Assembly: GCA_005281725.1 (NCBI GenBank)
Contig: SSBO01000012.1
Span: 19,729,060-19,793,059, forward strand
Direction of reading: 5' to 3'
Source: Wuchereria bancrofti
Lineage: Eukaryota > Nematoda > Chromadorea > Rhabditida > Onchocercidae
Length of the DNA stretch: 64,000 bases
The notes beneath the pieces are model-generated. The model saw only the letters and a program-made list of their open reading frames with translations. It was not told where the DNA came from and ran no database searches. This document shows positions 42,901 to 55,124 of this stretch, piece by piece. Position 1 is the first letter of the stretch. Each line of letters begins with the position of its first letter. Made by a program: the position numbers and the translations under genes.

Positions 42901-43241
42901 TTTTCGTATTGACTAAAATTGTCGAATCTAACTTACTACCAAACTGGAAAGTATTTGCGCTATTTTATAAATCTTTTAATTGTCCAAAAAGTGATCAACA
43001 AAAAGTTTGAAAATTTTTATGGAATTATATAACTAGATGAAATAATATTAATTCATTATGACATCTTAAACTGATGGAGCAAAGCAACTAATTCACTTAA
43101 CTGACTGAATAACATCTAATTAGAAAATTCTTGGAGAATTCAATTCATTAGACATTAAACTACTTTTTTTGTAGCAGAAAAAAAAAATCACTAGCTGTAT
43201 TTATTATAAATTAGCAGCAAGAAAATGCTCACCAATTCCAT
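36942..43241 (-). CDS. INTS9: Integrator complex subunit 9 (INTS9)
   Basis: Seventeen exons join in phase to about 625 residues (human INTS9 is about 658): 43241-43233, 42876-42749, 42403-42322, 42167-42028, 41888-41802, 41589-41475, 41030-40941, 40570-40439, 39859-39737, 39631-39485, 39235-39064, 38856-38648, 38353-38270, 37918-37814, 37734-37657, 37343-37290, 37064-36942. INTS9 is the catalytically inactive metallo-beta-lactamase/beta-CASP partner of the endonuclease INTS11 in the nuclear Integrator complex, which cleaves snRNA and other nascent transcripts. Family landmarks include VDTILVSN, ALPFFTE, VVYATDPT, SSGYSIGSCNW, PTGILYDLLE, VPVYFISPVAES, EEPFKH, VIFTGHPSLRIG, PIETRLDF and EVYTQPPP, and the C-terminal GKLSAEAFAQTL that belongs to the INTS11-binding region. 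No HxHxDH zinc motif is present, as expected. The first exon is only nine bases (Met-Glu-Leu). It is accepted because the resulting N-terminus aligns in length with the human protein. Confidence 0.95.
41210..41237. repeat. intronic perfect hairpin, 12-bp arms
   Basis: Within the INTS9 intron between 41475 and 41030. Arms ATACCAGCATAT and its reverse complement flank a CGCA loop. Confidence 0.85.
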
Positions 43242-44679
43242 TATACTCGAACCGCTAGCTTCTGCCAATAGTAAATACTATTTTGCTGGTGACAGTTATA
43301 CTTTTGACAAAAATCGTTGTTTAAAGAAAACGAAAATTACTTTGCTCCAATATCAACGCCCTTCATTAAAGAAACAAAATAAGGGGAAGTGATAAATTAT
43401 CACTTAAATATTAATCACCATATAACATATTTAAAATTGAAAGAAGAAAAAACACCAGAAATAAGAATTATTTTAAACCTAATTTGAAAAATGACGCAGC
43501 AAAATTATCATTTATAAAATTCTTTAGTGTTAAAATAAATTACTAATGCAACTTGCATTATTTCTAATTATCAAATATCTCTTCTACAACTTACCACGAA
43601 AAAAAGGGAAAGAAAAGCAAAAGCTAATCCATAAATTGTTAATGCTATTTTCAAAAATGTCTCATCAATCGCATCTCGAATATAAGCCTACCATTAGCAT
43701 TCATGAATGTTAGCAATAAAAATTCGGCAGTATCAGTTTAGTTAATCATTTTGGACTTGCTTGTGTGATAATCTTTCCATTATTGCTTACTTTTAGCCGG
43801 ATGTCTTGTCTGGTGTTTATCCGGATACTTTGTCCAGTCAAAAAAATCAAGAAATAACGAGAGAAAGAGAAAGAGAAAAATACCGCAAGACAATTACGAT
43901 TAACTTTATCATTTATCTATTTTGATTTCATTTTTAAATTAATTTCCCTTTTTATTATTACTTGTTCTCTTTCCATTTCTTTCTGTTATTATCGTATTTC
44001 ATTTATGTCATTCACTTTTAATTTTAGTTTTGTTCCTTTATTTGTATTCATGAATAGTTATTATTTTGTTTTTAATTTAATTTCTGTTTATAATTTCAAG
44101 AACTTCGGAATTTTTTTATAATTGCTCTCAGCTGCATATTGTTTGTTCCTTTTTTCAAATATGGTTAATAGATCTATTTGCGCATGTTTTGTCAATTTTA
44201 ATTTTAAATACCTCATTCACCACTTTTAATTCAGTATTGTATTAATTTGAATTTTTTTTCCTGAAGTGCTTAACAAATTCTTATGGAAATTACTTATTTT
44301 GATAGTTAATTAATCAAGTTACTGATTTTAACGTTGACAGCTTTTGCATGCATTTCATGAAATCATTGGGTTTATTAATAGTCGAAGTAAATACAAATTC
44401 ATGAATATTCCGAATTTTTTTTGACGTAGACGGCTTCAAAATCCCTTGTTTTATAGCAGTTTCGGTCCAGTCTCTTTTTAGGAAGCATGCGATTAATTAA
44501 TTTTGAGTGATTAAGGAAGGAAAAATCAGGATGTAGACAGTAAGTATCCATCAGTATATTCAGGATTGATCCTTAGCTTAAAATGTTGGATATATCTAAT
44601 TTGAAATGCTAAAATAATTGTAATTGAAAAGTCGTACATAATAGAATAGTGGTACTGCATGCAGATTTAACATCAAACG
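43242..44679. promoter_or_regulatory. divergent intergenic region INTS9 / MTRES1-like
   Basis: About 1.4 kb separates the start codons of two genes that point away from each other, so it should hold both promoters. No TATA or other motif could be assigned. On the plus strand a GCATGCAG site at 44657-44664, 15 bases before the MTRES1-like ATG, is a possible trans-splice acceptor. Confidence 0.5.
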
Positions 44680-45747
44680 ATGGAAGTATTTCAAATGACA
44701 GCTTTAACGATATCAAGAACTTCACGATTGTTACGCTTAAATCACACTTTGGATTATGGTACCATCAATGTGCTACGTGAATTCCAAACATTCGGAGGAC
44801 TTTGTAAGAATTATCGACGACCAAAAATAGACATTGGTGTTGAGATACCTGATGATGGCTTACCGAAAGATTATCGATTACAAGTTTTCAAGGTGAGCAG
44901 TCGACGACTTGATTCGATTGTTTCCAGAGCGGTTGGACAAGGACGAGGGTTCGTGTTTCCTCATTTTTTTCTTTGTAAAAATGAGTGGTTAAGTTTTTTT
45001 TTAAATTAATTAAATTACATGGCAATTTTGGTCATATGACTGTTTTTGTTTTCATAAGCAATATAATTACAGATGATTGCCATGCATTACAAGATATGGG
45101 GGCTTTCTGTGAGTGTTATTACACAAAAAATGATAAGAGCTAATAGTGATTAACAAATACTTTGAAACCAATTGGATTGAAAATCTGATTTCAGACAAGC
45201 TGAAAAGCTGATTTTAACAGGTAAAGTGCAGATAAACGAGGAAGATATACCGAAAAAGGCGGCTTATTATGTAAGGATTTGATCTTAAAAACCATCACTA
45301 TAGATGATTAGCAGATGTTCATTTATGAACAGTTTAGTACTGCCCTATCAGTTTCCAGAAATGGATGCACTGCGAAACGTTTTTCAGAAATTCTGAAGCG
45401 AAAACCAAAAAATTGAAATTCCCAACTGTTATTAGCTGTAATTGTTATTATCCCATCCAATACATATTATCGTCTCTTCAAATCTATCCATTGATTTTAT
45501 TGAAAAAATTAGTTTTATTGAAAGAAAAATGTTTGCTAAAAATCGAATGGAAATAATATACAACGAAATACAGGTACAAGAGAACGATATAATTGATATC
45601 TGGAAGCAACCGGTGGAGGGTAACACTAAATTTGCTGAAGTTCATAGGATCGAAATAATCAATTATGTTCTAACTGATCAAGGCTATGATATCAACCTGA
45701 AATCATGGAAAGACTTCTATGTACAAAATTGGCGCGATAAAAACTAA
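44680..45747 (+). CDS. S4 RNA-binding domain protein, MTRES1-like (mitochondrial)
   Basis: Three exons, 44680-44948, about 45195-45270 (edges within one base) and 45574-45747, join to about 172 residues. The first 60 residues are rich in Arg, Ser, Thr and Leu with few acids early on, which fits a mitochondrial presequence. The S4 RNA-binding fold follows, from SSRRLDSIVSRAVGQGRG through AEKLILTGKVQINEEDIPKK to VQENDIIDIW. The tail includes LKSWKDFYV. Order and spacing match the S4 domain of human MTRES1 (C6orf203), a mitochondrial RNA-binding factor linked to transcription stress and to ribosome rescue on the large subunit. That function is inferred from family resemblance. The ATG at 44680 is used; an in-frame ATG at 44695 is an alternative. 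AATAAA at 46154-46159 may be the polyadenylation signal. Confidence 0.75.
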
Positions 45748-46588
45748 GCTATAGTACTAAGCTATGATACGGGATTCTTAGAGCGTTGTTTTGGTGTCTG
45801 TAGCATGTATGAGAAATTCTCTCATATCTTTTAGTACTAAAATTTCTTCGGATCTTTCGTAGTTGGCTAACTTTTGTTAATGAGCTCTTCAGAACGATTA
45901 TGGATATAAGACATGATCAATTAGATCACTTCGATGGAATTCTTCTAGCGCTTATTTTCAACAATGGTAATGTAAGCATCAGTTTGTAAAAAGTGTCGTG
46001 TATTTATTTTTATTTTTTTGTCATATCTACCTTATTTCGTTGTCTTGTTCCATTTTGTTCGCAAAGATTTTGTCTCTTTTTCCTGTTGGTAATTTCCATT
46101 ATTTTCATATGATGCTAATTTGGAATTTAAAACTATTCATAAATGCTCAATGAAATAAATAAGATTATTGTAAATAATAGTAGTTTTCTGAATGGCTTCG
46201 AAATCGTGGACATGTGAAGCTACCTGTACAAGCAACTAGTAACATAAGCGTTACGCTTTCATTGAGATTCTAAAGAAAGTTGAAAAGTCATACTTTAGAA
46301 GAATAAAAAATAATGTCCTTAATAGTTTCTCAATCATAAATTTCGATGTTTCGAACTGAAGAGCACAATCAATTAACCAATTTTTTAAGACTGAGGATAA
46401 AGTCTTATAGTATTCTTAATTACTATAGATTACTTGATTCGAGACTTCATTAAAACATCAGATGTTCTAATAATTCAGAAAAGAAGTTATAGTAAAATAA
46501 TCCATTAAAACAAAATGGTATTCATGGAAACTATACTCGGTAATTAAAGATCATTACAAGTCAGATCATTATGGTTTCTAATCTCACA
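45748..46588. other. convergent intergenic region
   Basis: The MTRES1-like and NDC80 genes end toward each other across about 840 bases. No further gene, and no long inverted repeat or terminator-like structure, was seen. Confidence 0.5.
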
Positions 46589-49500
46589 TTAATTGCCGTC
46601 ATCAATGAAATTATTTAAAGCTTCTCGCAACAGCTTTTCATCATTACGTAACTGATGTTGGCATTTCTGCAATATAACGAATCAATTCGATATCGCGAAA
46701 TCAATGCATTCTAGAAAATACGACTGAATTATGTTATATAAATGCTACAATCAGAAAATTTTTGGAAAGTAAAACTATTAGCAAAAGAAAGCAGCGTGCA
46801 TATTCACCTTAAGATTTTCCCACTGTTCCACTAAAATCGAAAACTTCACCGCCACTTCGTCCACAATTTTCTTCTTTGCTTCATTAAATTCGATTTGTCG
46901 AGACTGCAAAGTTTTTCGTGCTTCCGCAAGCTGTTCATGTACAGAAAGCTGAAATTGCTGGTGTGATTTCAGTTCACAATTAGCTACTTTATAACACTAT
47001 GGACATATGCCATTTCACAGGGAGACAATCCAAAAAAAAAAAAAAAACAGTAATGATAGAGCGGTAATTTGATTTCTGTGTAAACTGAAACAGTAAAATC
47101 GGACAGTGATAAACTTTTACTTTTCCATTGCGGAGAGCATGCAAGCTATCAAGCTCACTCTGTGCCACATCCACTTCCAACAACGTTTTTTGACGCTCTT
47201 CTTCCCAATCCTCATGCTTGAGCGTAAAATCATGAGACTAAAAATTTATCCCATGCTCAACAAACTTTTCGCGTAATACGTTAGAAATATATATAAAAAA
47301 AAATAAAAACACACCATTTTTGAAATTTGTCGCTGACTACACTTCAAATTCTCTATTGAAAATGCTTTCTTTTGTCTTAGCTCAGTCACATCCTGGTTTA
47401 CGGTTATTAGTTTCTCTTCTGTATTCTTAATCCAACTATTAATTTTGTTGCTAAGTTCATCCATTTTCTCCTGGAAATAACTTTGGATACTTTATTCGTT
47501 GCAGTAGTCCATTTCTTTTATGATTTACCAATAGCAATCGTTTCATTATGCAGAAGGTAGAAAGTTTTTTAAGATGTGCTATTGCCAGTGCAGCAAAGAA
47601 ATGAAAAAGCAACATGAACACCTCAACGCTATTTCTGAATTTACTTTAACAATTTAACAAAACTGTCATCAACATATTTCCTTTTTTCTGTTAATATTGC
47701 TCTGGCGAAGGTAAATACAAGAAAAATTTCTGATTATTTTTGTATCTTTAACTTTTAACAAAAATTATTGCCGATAATTTCACTAATTTAATACAATTAT
47801 CAAGCACAAAAGAAATATAAAAACATTGATTACTTCAATTTTATTAAGATATTCCACAAAATGGGGCTCATTCGGAGAATTTTGATCCAGCATACCAATG
47901 AACGGATCATACGTCCCACACACCATTCTGCTTACATCCTCGAAGGTTCTGATAAATGCTCGATAACGTTCACGTAACTGTAATCTTGACAATCATTCAA
48001 TAAACTCAGGTTTTTGCGGCTAATATAGCAATAGCAAATCTTTTTTTCTTCAACGAAATTTCTTAAAATTTTATATGATCATCAACAAGAACGTCCGAGG
48101 AAATTTTTAATCAACCACTATACCAGCTAAACGATATCACACCAGCTAAATGAACTCTCTATCCCTGTGGACACTAGCAATATATACATATATAATAAGT
48201 CAATATGTGTTGATTTTTCCCTCACCTCAAAACAATATTATCATATATGACAATATAACACAGATAGCTTTCACAAAAAAAAAATCTATGAACAAACCTG
48301 AGAAGTTTCTTTAAAATTGACCGAAAGAATTCGATCATTTTCGAGCTCAATATTTTGTCGCTCCTTATTTGCTATTTCAGTTCGAGCTTTCAACTGAAGT
48401 TTTCCCTTTATTAAATAAAAACCGCAAAAAAGTTATCAATTTCGAATAGTTATTCAATATCTGCCACTGTGACTCACTTCTTTTGTTACATTAAAATCTA
48501 TATTCACATTCACTTATTGTTCGTAGGCACTATTGGTAGGAAGTAATAACTTTCAAACTATTTCAAGGTGCTTTCATATCCTTTGCATATAAAAGTGCAA
48601 CGAAACTGACCTCTTCTTTCCTAACACGAAGAGCTCTTGCTTCTTCACCGGTCATTGACTGCGCTGCTAACTGCTTCTCTTTAGCAGAAAGCTTTTCTTT
48701 AAGACTAGCAATCATTACATTGTACTGTTGAATCCTATCTTCCAAGCTTTCCTGCAGTATAGTTGCACATTTAAACCAGAAGCAATTAAACACTATCAGA
48801 AATACATACTTCACCTTCAAACTATTAAAAAAGAAATCAGTGATAAAATTAATACAGATAGAAAATAAGAATACTTCATAAAAAAGATAAAAACCAACTT
48901 TTTTCTTTTTTTCTTCACCAAGTGTTTCCTGCTGTTCATCCTTAAATGTTTGCATCTTTTTCAAATCTTCCTCCAGCACTTTAGTGCTCGTTTGAAGCTT
49001 ATCAAGCTCTCCCTGAAATACACTAAATCTATTAATAGATCTGGTAAGTTTAATTTTAAATTTCTAAATTTATTAACAGTAATGGTAAAGCTATATTAAA
49101 ACCAAAAAAAAAGATGATTCGAAGTAGTAAAAATGACATAATATAGCACATGCAATCAAAATTTCTGGAAGAATTGAATCGGCCTGACAATAAACAGAAG
49201 CAAGCATAGAGCAATGTAATAAAAACATANAAAAAAAAAATCTATGAACAAACCTGAGAAGTTTCTTTAAAATTGACCGAAAGAATTCGATCATTTTCGA
49301 GCTCAATATTTTGTCGCTCCTTATTTGCTATTTCAGTTCGAGCTTTCAACTGAAGTTTTCCCTTTATTAAATAAAAACCGCAAAAAAGTTATCAATTTCG
49401 AATAGTTATTCAATATCTGCCACTGTGACTCACTTCTTTTGTTACATTAAAATCTATATTCACATTCACTTATTGTTCGTAGTATTATGGATAGGCACTA

Positions 49501-49671
49501 CTGGTAGGAAGCAATAACTTTCAAACTATTTCAAGCTTTCATATCCTTTACATATAAAAGTGCAACGAAACCGACCTCTTCTTTCCCAACACGAAGAGCT
49601 CTTGCTTCTTCACCGGTCATTGACTGCGCTTCCAACTGCTTCTCTTTAGCAGAAAGCTTTTCTTTAAGACT

Positions 49672-49714
<43 letters not shown>

Positions 49715-52700
49715 ATTACATTGTACTGTTGAATCCTATCTTCCAAGCTTTCCTGCAGCATAGTTGCACATTTAAATACACATAGAAAATAAGAATACTT
49801 TATAACAAAGATAAAAACCAACTTTTTTCTTTTTTTCTTCACCAAGTGTTTCCTGCTGTTCATCCTTAAATGTTTGCATCTTTTTCAAATCTTCCTCCAG
49901 CACTTTAGTGCTCGTTTGAAGCTTATCAAGCTCTCCCTGAAATACATTAAATCTATTAAGATCTGGTAAGTTTAATTTTAAATTTCTAAATTTATTAACA
50001 GTAATGATAAAGCTATATTAAAACCAAAAAAAAAAGATGATTCGAAGTAGTAAAAATGTAATCAAAATTTTTGGAAGAATTGAATCGGCTTGACAATAAG
50101 AGATATCTAACAGAAACAAGCATAGAGCAATGTAATAAAAACATACCTTATCCTTGTGGAGCTCTGTAATTTCTTCTGTTAATGTGACAATTTGTGCATC
50201 TAATTCAGCTTCCTGTGACGCGATATCTTCTCTTTCTTCTGAAATTCATAAATAATAAATTTCATAAACTACTTCAAAATGCTTCAGCTCAAAAAATATG
50301 GAACTTTCGAAGTCTATATAATGAGACTCCAAAGTTCTTGAGATCCAAAACTTGAAATGTCTACAGACTTTCCATTTTAAGACTTCGATAGCTCCAACTG
50401 TAACAAACGTCCGCCCACTAGTTGGGATCATCCATCCCGAACAACGAGAAGATTATACAAGCAATTGTCAGCTGTAGGTTATGACAAAGTTAAAGTTAAT
50501 TCGTTCGGACCAACCAACAAGTTGAAGGAGGACATTATTCTCATCCTTGTAATTGTCCATATTGAATCCCAGCAGTGGATTACTGCAGTATTTCTTATAA
50601 CATCGAACCATATAGCCGTAAGCCAACTAAACAAACAAATGAATTTCATAGCTTTGCAAACAGACTATTATGTAAAGTGCTTTCTCGAAATAGTTTTAAC
50701 AGTTTAGATTCAAATAATGGAAAACCTAACTTTTTAGACATTATCTAATAAAATGGGAATGCACAACTAATAAAGCAAATGAACCCAGTCAATTTTTCTG
50801 TGATGGAATTTTTACTGTTACGGAAATAAAAAATCCCAAAATTTCTAGCATAATAAGACATAATCACAGTGAATTGAAATATATTTAATTATTGGTTTTG
50901 AATATTCACAAACACGCAGAGTAATTATCACATATTAGTGAAAACAAATAAAAGAATATTCAAATGAACTGATGTTGAACTATAAAATTACGCAATTTAT
51001 CACTTATCTAGAAGTAGATAAGGGTATTAAAGACCCACCGGTCTTCTCTGACCATCGCCTTCTTCATTCGCAAGGAGTAAATCTTGTGGTGATATTTCCC
51101 CAATCATCTACAAACAGGACTCTAATTTTTAAGCTTACATAATATTCTATATTCAAGAAAAAATAAGGATTTCGTTATTCAAATACAATTATCCTGAAGT
51201 AACATTCTGGAATTCTAATATATGCGAGATGGTTTAATTAAAATCAGTCGCAAAGCACAAGGTGGTTTTAATAACTTCATTATCGTAATAGAAGACTAGT
51301 ATTCATTATAGCAAGAACCAATATAAAGCAGCCGGAAATAAATTACGGTTTCTGACTGTCACAATCCAGACTATTTCTGATATCGGCAGGTCAATGTTTG
51401 ATTTGGTTTTATCAGCGCAATCTAAATAAATTGGGCTAATCATATAACGAATAACTTACTTGAATCAAATCAGTTAGCCAAGTAATAGCTCCAAGTAGAT
51501 CTGGCATGGTATGCGCTGCACCAATAGTTTGCGACTGATTTTAATTGCGACCCAAGCACTTATTTTTTTTTTCTGTTGCATGGTGGAAGGCTTCAGCTGC
51601 AGCGGATAGCCAATGGTGCGGAAAAGGCGAGGCATCTTAAAACNNNNNNNNNNNCAGTTAGCCAAGTAATAGCTCCAAGTAGATCTGGCATGGTATGCGC
51701 TGCACCAATAGTTTGCGACTGATTTTAATTGCGACCCAAGCACTTATTTTTTTTTTCTGTTGCATGGTGGAAGGCTTCAGCTGCAGCGGATAGCCAATGG
51801 TGCTGAAAAGGCGAGGCATCTTAAAACAAACATTTCACATTTTAAAGCACGTTATAATATTGTTAATATACGATTTGCCTATTCAGAAGTTAAGGATTAG
51901 CCTTAAACTAACTTCCTCTCCCCGGAAATTTATTTTTTCCTGGAGCTTGCCGTTTCAAGGAAATCATGGTATGAACATTATCCGCTTTTATCACTTGATA
52001 GTACCCTTATGTAAACAGGGTGTAACAAAGAAATGAGTGCTTGGGAACAAGTGAAGTAAAAATTGACCGTTATAATGTGAAATTTACCTCATATTCAATT
52101 TTGCGTAATGTGAAATCAGGTGCTAACTGTTGAAAGATAAATTCAAACATCCGCGCAAACTCAATTTTCGTCGGATTTTTGACCAGTTTTTCGCTAATCT
52201 GCGGATAGTTTTTGTCACGCAAATATTGCAAAACCTGCAAACATAAGTTTTCCAAATCTCTTTAGTTTTATTTAAAAAACACATCTTTACCGTTTCGCAA
52301 ATCACGCCTTTCACTATATTAACCAAACTACATTCTTAAATATTTTTAAAAGAGAATCCTGATATGAAATGTCACATAACAATAACTAAATTCATTAATG
52401 ATTAAATTTTCAACTGCTGGACATGACGATCGTTGAGATTGCGAGGATCCATGACAACACCAGGATTTGATATTGATTTGAAAAATGAACTGCGTCTAAG
52501 AGTCAAAAATTTGTATTAATTTATGGCTTGTTAGCTTTTTATTTGTCATTCTTGCAACATTTCATACTGACAGCTAAAACTTAAACGAAAAGCAAACTTT
52601 GATGCTGTAGAGGAAACACCACTCATCGCCAAACTATATCGCCATTCATTGTTTGCACCGCTATAAGAATTTTTATTATTTTATTTCGAAAAGAAATCAT

Positions 52701-53598
52701 ATTTTGTAAATAGAATCAACTTAAGAATAATTGAGATTTTCTCTGAAACTCATAATAAAAATACCCTTTACCGAGACGTCATAACATGCTTTCCCCATTA
52801 CTTTATGTTTAATCAAGTAGTGCTTTACATGCCAAAACATTTTGATATCAAAGCTGTCCTTGGATTCTAAATCAATTATAAGAAAGGCAATAAGGATTAT
52901 TGTTCCAATTAAGAAGGAAAAAAATCGTGAGTTTTTATGTTTTTCGTTTTTAAGCATCCGTTTCACATGTTGTCGCACATGTGCAATTTGTTTTTAGACA
53001 TAAATTTGCATTGATGCTTGCAGCAATTATATAAGCAAATTACATCACAAATTATGGTCACATCAAACATGAATAATATGTGCTATGGTGAAAAAGAATG
53101 AGTTCATTCGTAGACGTGAAATTGAAAGTTATTCTATACGGTTCATAAGGTTGATGCATTCAAATCCAATACATTTACAATATTTCACCGAAACTGTGAG
53201 ATAAACATGATATGTACCTTCTAGAAGACCGCAGAGAGGAATATCCTGTACGTGGTGGCCCAGGACTTCCCACAGGCGTTTGAGTAATGGACAATCGCTG
53301 TACTGAGTTGGCCACCTGAAGATAAAACCTCTGTAAAAGATCTAACTTTTTTCGTCTAGGTGTTTCTTAAGCCTTTTTTCCGATTTTTTCCTTCCGTTTC
53401 ACTAAAGATGTCAATGCTTATGCTGAAAATGAACATCATTTTACGTTGATAGACATATACAAAACTAGCTGTTCACTCGAATAACGCAGCGAAAACATTT
53501 GCAAACATTTCTAATCACCTGATGTTATATAATCTAGCTGGATAAAAAAAAAGGACGAATACCTGCGATAGAAGCGGTCTTCGATTAGGATCAAACAT
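46589..53598 (-). CDS. NDC80: kinetochore protein NDC80 (HEC1)
   Basis: NDC80 binds microtubules and forms the long rod of the outer-kinetochore NDC80 complex with NUF2, SPC24 and SPC25. Exons: 53598-53563, 53315-53218, 52660-52568, 52495-52415, 52327-52291, 52234-52088, 51635 to about 51573, 51534-51460, 51107-51039, 50626-50515, 50238-50147, then coiled-coil exons 49012-48899, 48751-48611, 48405-48298, 47977-47834, 47470-47315, 47237-47121, 46948-46808, 46666-46589. Evidence is a basic, Ser-rich tail, the DPRNLND motif that opens the calponin-homology domain, FIFQQLAPDF, PRLFRTIGYP, QTIGAAHTMPDLLGAITW and YMVRCYKKY, followed by heptad-rich coiled coil to the end. Using one copy of each duplicated segment the protein is about 633 residues, close to human (642). 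Duplicate exons at 49936-49823, 49752-49576 and 49361-49254 would add about 121 residues and carry a poly-A insertion, so they are taken as a second haplotype. The junction after Ser-Thr-Met (about 51577) has no valid donor. The start ATG directly follows a TTTTTTCAG acceptor. Confidence 0.93.
48275..49229 (-). repeat. direct repeat copy 1 inside NDC80
   Basis: Contains three coiled-coil exons (starting GELDKLQTS, ESLEDRIQQ and GKLQLKAR) with intact frames. It is separated by one N (49230) from a near-identical copy at 49231-50145. It also holds an intronic stretch, including the bases around 48780-48840, that is missing from copy 2. Confidence 0.92.
49231..50145 (-). repeat. direct repeat copy 2 inside NDC80
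   Basis: Second copy of 48275-49229 with the same three exons. Its middle exon is interrupted by a run of 30 A (49675-49704) followed by GAAGAAAAAAA, so the reading frame becomes a Phe run. Substitutions elsewhere are sparse. Best read as the other haplotype or a misassembled read end. Confidence 0.9.
51471..51643 (-). repeat. 173-base direct repeat copy 1 in the NDC80 CH-domain exons
   Basis: Covers the PRLF exon and most of the QTIGAAHT exon. It is followed by 11 N (51644-51654) and then a second copy. One difference changes Arg (here) to Ser (copy 2) in the PRLF exon. Confidence 0.92.
51655..51827 (-). repeat. 173-base direct repeat copy 2 in the NDC80 CH-domain exons
   Basis: Same sequence as 51471-51643 apart from at least one substitution. 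Only one copy is compatible with an NDC80 calponin-homology domain of normal length. Confidence 0.92.
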
Positions 53599-53607
53599 CT
53601 GAAAAAA
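53599..53607 (-). promoter_or_regulatory. putative SL trans-splice acceptor of NDC80
   Basis: On the minus strand TTTTTTCAG abuts the start ATG. With no donor upstream in phase, this fits a trans-splice site giving a leaderless coding start. Inferred. Confidence 0.5.
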
Positions 53608-55124
53608 TGATTTTGAAATTCAAATCATAAGAAATTACCGCACTATTTCAATGAATATATTACCATATAAAATGTATGATAATTCGCACCGATATAAATG
53701 AAATGGATGTACATGCATATACATTAATAAACATTTATGCTTATACACATACAAGATATAGTGAATAGAAACATTATTAGTTATACTCATATGCAAATGT
53801 ATATCTAAATAATATGCAAATATTCACAGATATACATTTCCTTACATACATATATCAAGGAAAGTAAATGTGTATAGTATTTCTTAAAGCATTAAAGAAG
53901 TAGAAGTACCAGCATAAAAAAGGTAGAGAAGGCAGAAATTGATTAGAAAATAAATTTTGCTTTACAAATTAAAAAAAGAAATTAGCTTTATAAATATTCC
54001 ACATCGATTAATTCATTGTGATAAAAATTAGTTGTTAAGTTAAAATCTATTTTCTAGCTTAATAAATACACAATCGTATCTTATCGCATTTGAATAAATT
54101 TCAAAATATGATTGAAGAATATGATTGAAGAATGATTGTGTTAGATGGTGTTCGAAAAAAGTCCTAAACGTGAGATTCAACGGAGTAACAAATCTCATTT
54201 TACGTGATATCAGTATGAAATCCACGTATCACGCCACGTCCAATCCTTAACGCCTCATTCATTTGTTAAGCATTTCATTTCAAACAAATTAGCAATTGAC
54301 GCATTCATGCACCGATTGCAAAATTCGTCCATTCGTTGTACGGTTGCTTAAATTTCAAAAATAACACATCTCAGGACGTTGTGATACAATGTTACTTCGC
54401 AGTTTCTGGCAGGTCAAAGTTTTTCTGAGAGATCTGAGGAATTTAAGAGATTTCATGTTATCATTAAGGGATCTGAGAGGTTTTTTGTTAGCACTGGGAG
54501 ATGCGAGACATTTTATATTAGTATTAAAAGATTTGGGAATTTTTATATGACATTGGTTTATTTCATGGTCGTATATGACGATTAATTGAATGGGATAAAT
54601 GCATTAAATATATATAAGTTTTTAGCTTTTATGAAGATAAAGAAGTGTGAATTTTTAAACTTATCAAGCACTGGTCTTTAAATGTTTGATTCATTTGTTA
54701 ATAAAAAATGTTTCGTTTGATTATGATTTTATTAGTGGAATTTGAGGTTGTGATAAATTAAACTGATAAGAATACTTCATTGTTTGTGTATTCCATAATG
54801 ACAATGATGTTTCCTTTTATTTTGTTAAATTTTGCATTCTATCAAGATTTCATGTGTTTTCCCGAGATGTTATATTTATGATGAATGTTGTATCATTTGA
54901 GGCCTAATTTTTAGAGTAGTTGTATTTACCGAAGGAAGGATCGTATTTTGGAAATTGGATTAAAAGATATGGATATCATGACGAGATAGAAAATTAATAG
55001 TAATTAATTATTTCCAGCTATAGATTGTTTTCCTTCAATCTTGTGGTGTTGTCCGATTAACGAAAGAACTGAATATCACCTAATCGATTCATTATTGCAT
55101 TTACTTGTGCGCATCTATTGAAAA
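53608..55124. promoter_or_regulatory. divergent intergenic region NDC80 / ZDHHC24-like
   Basis: About 1.5 kb between two divergent genes. Contains about four degenerate 30-base tandem units (about 54425-54560) and ATGCATAT-like words around 53700-53860. No promoter motif could be assigned. Confidence 0.45.
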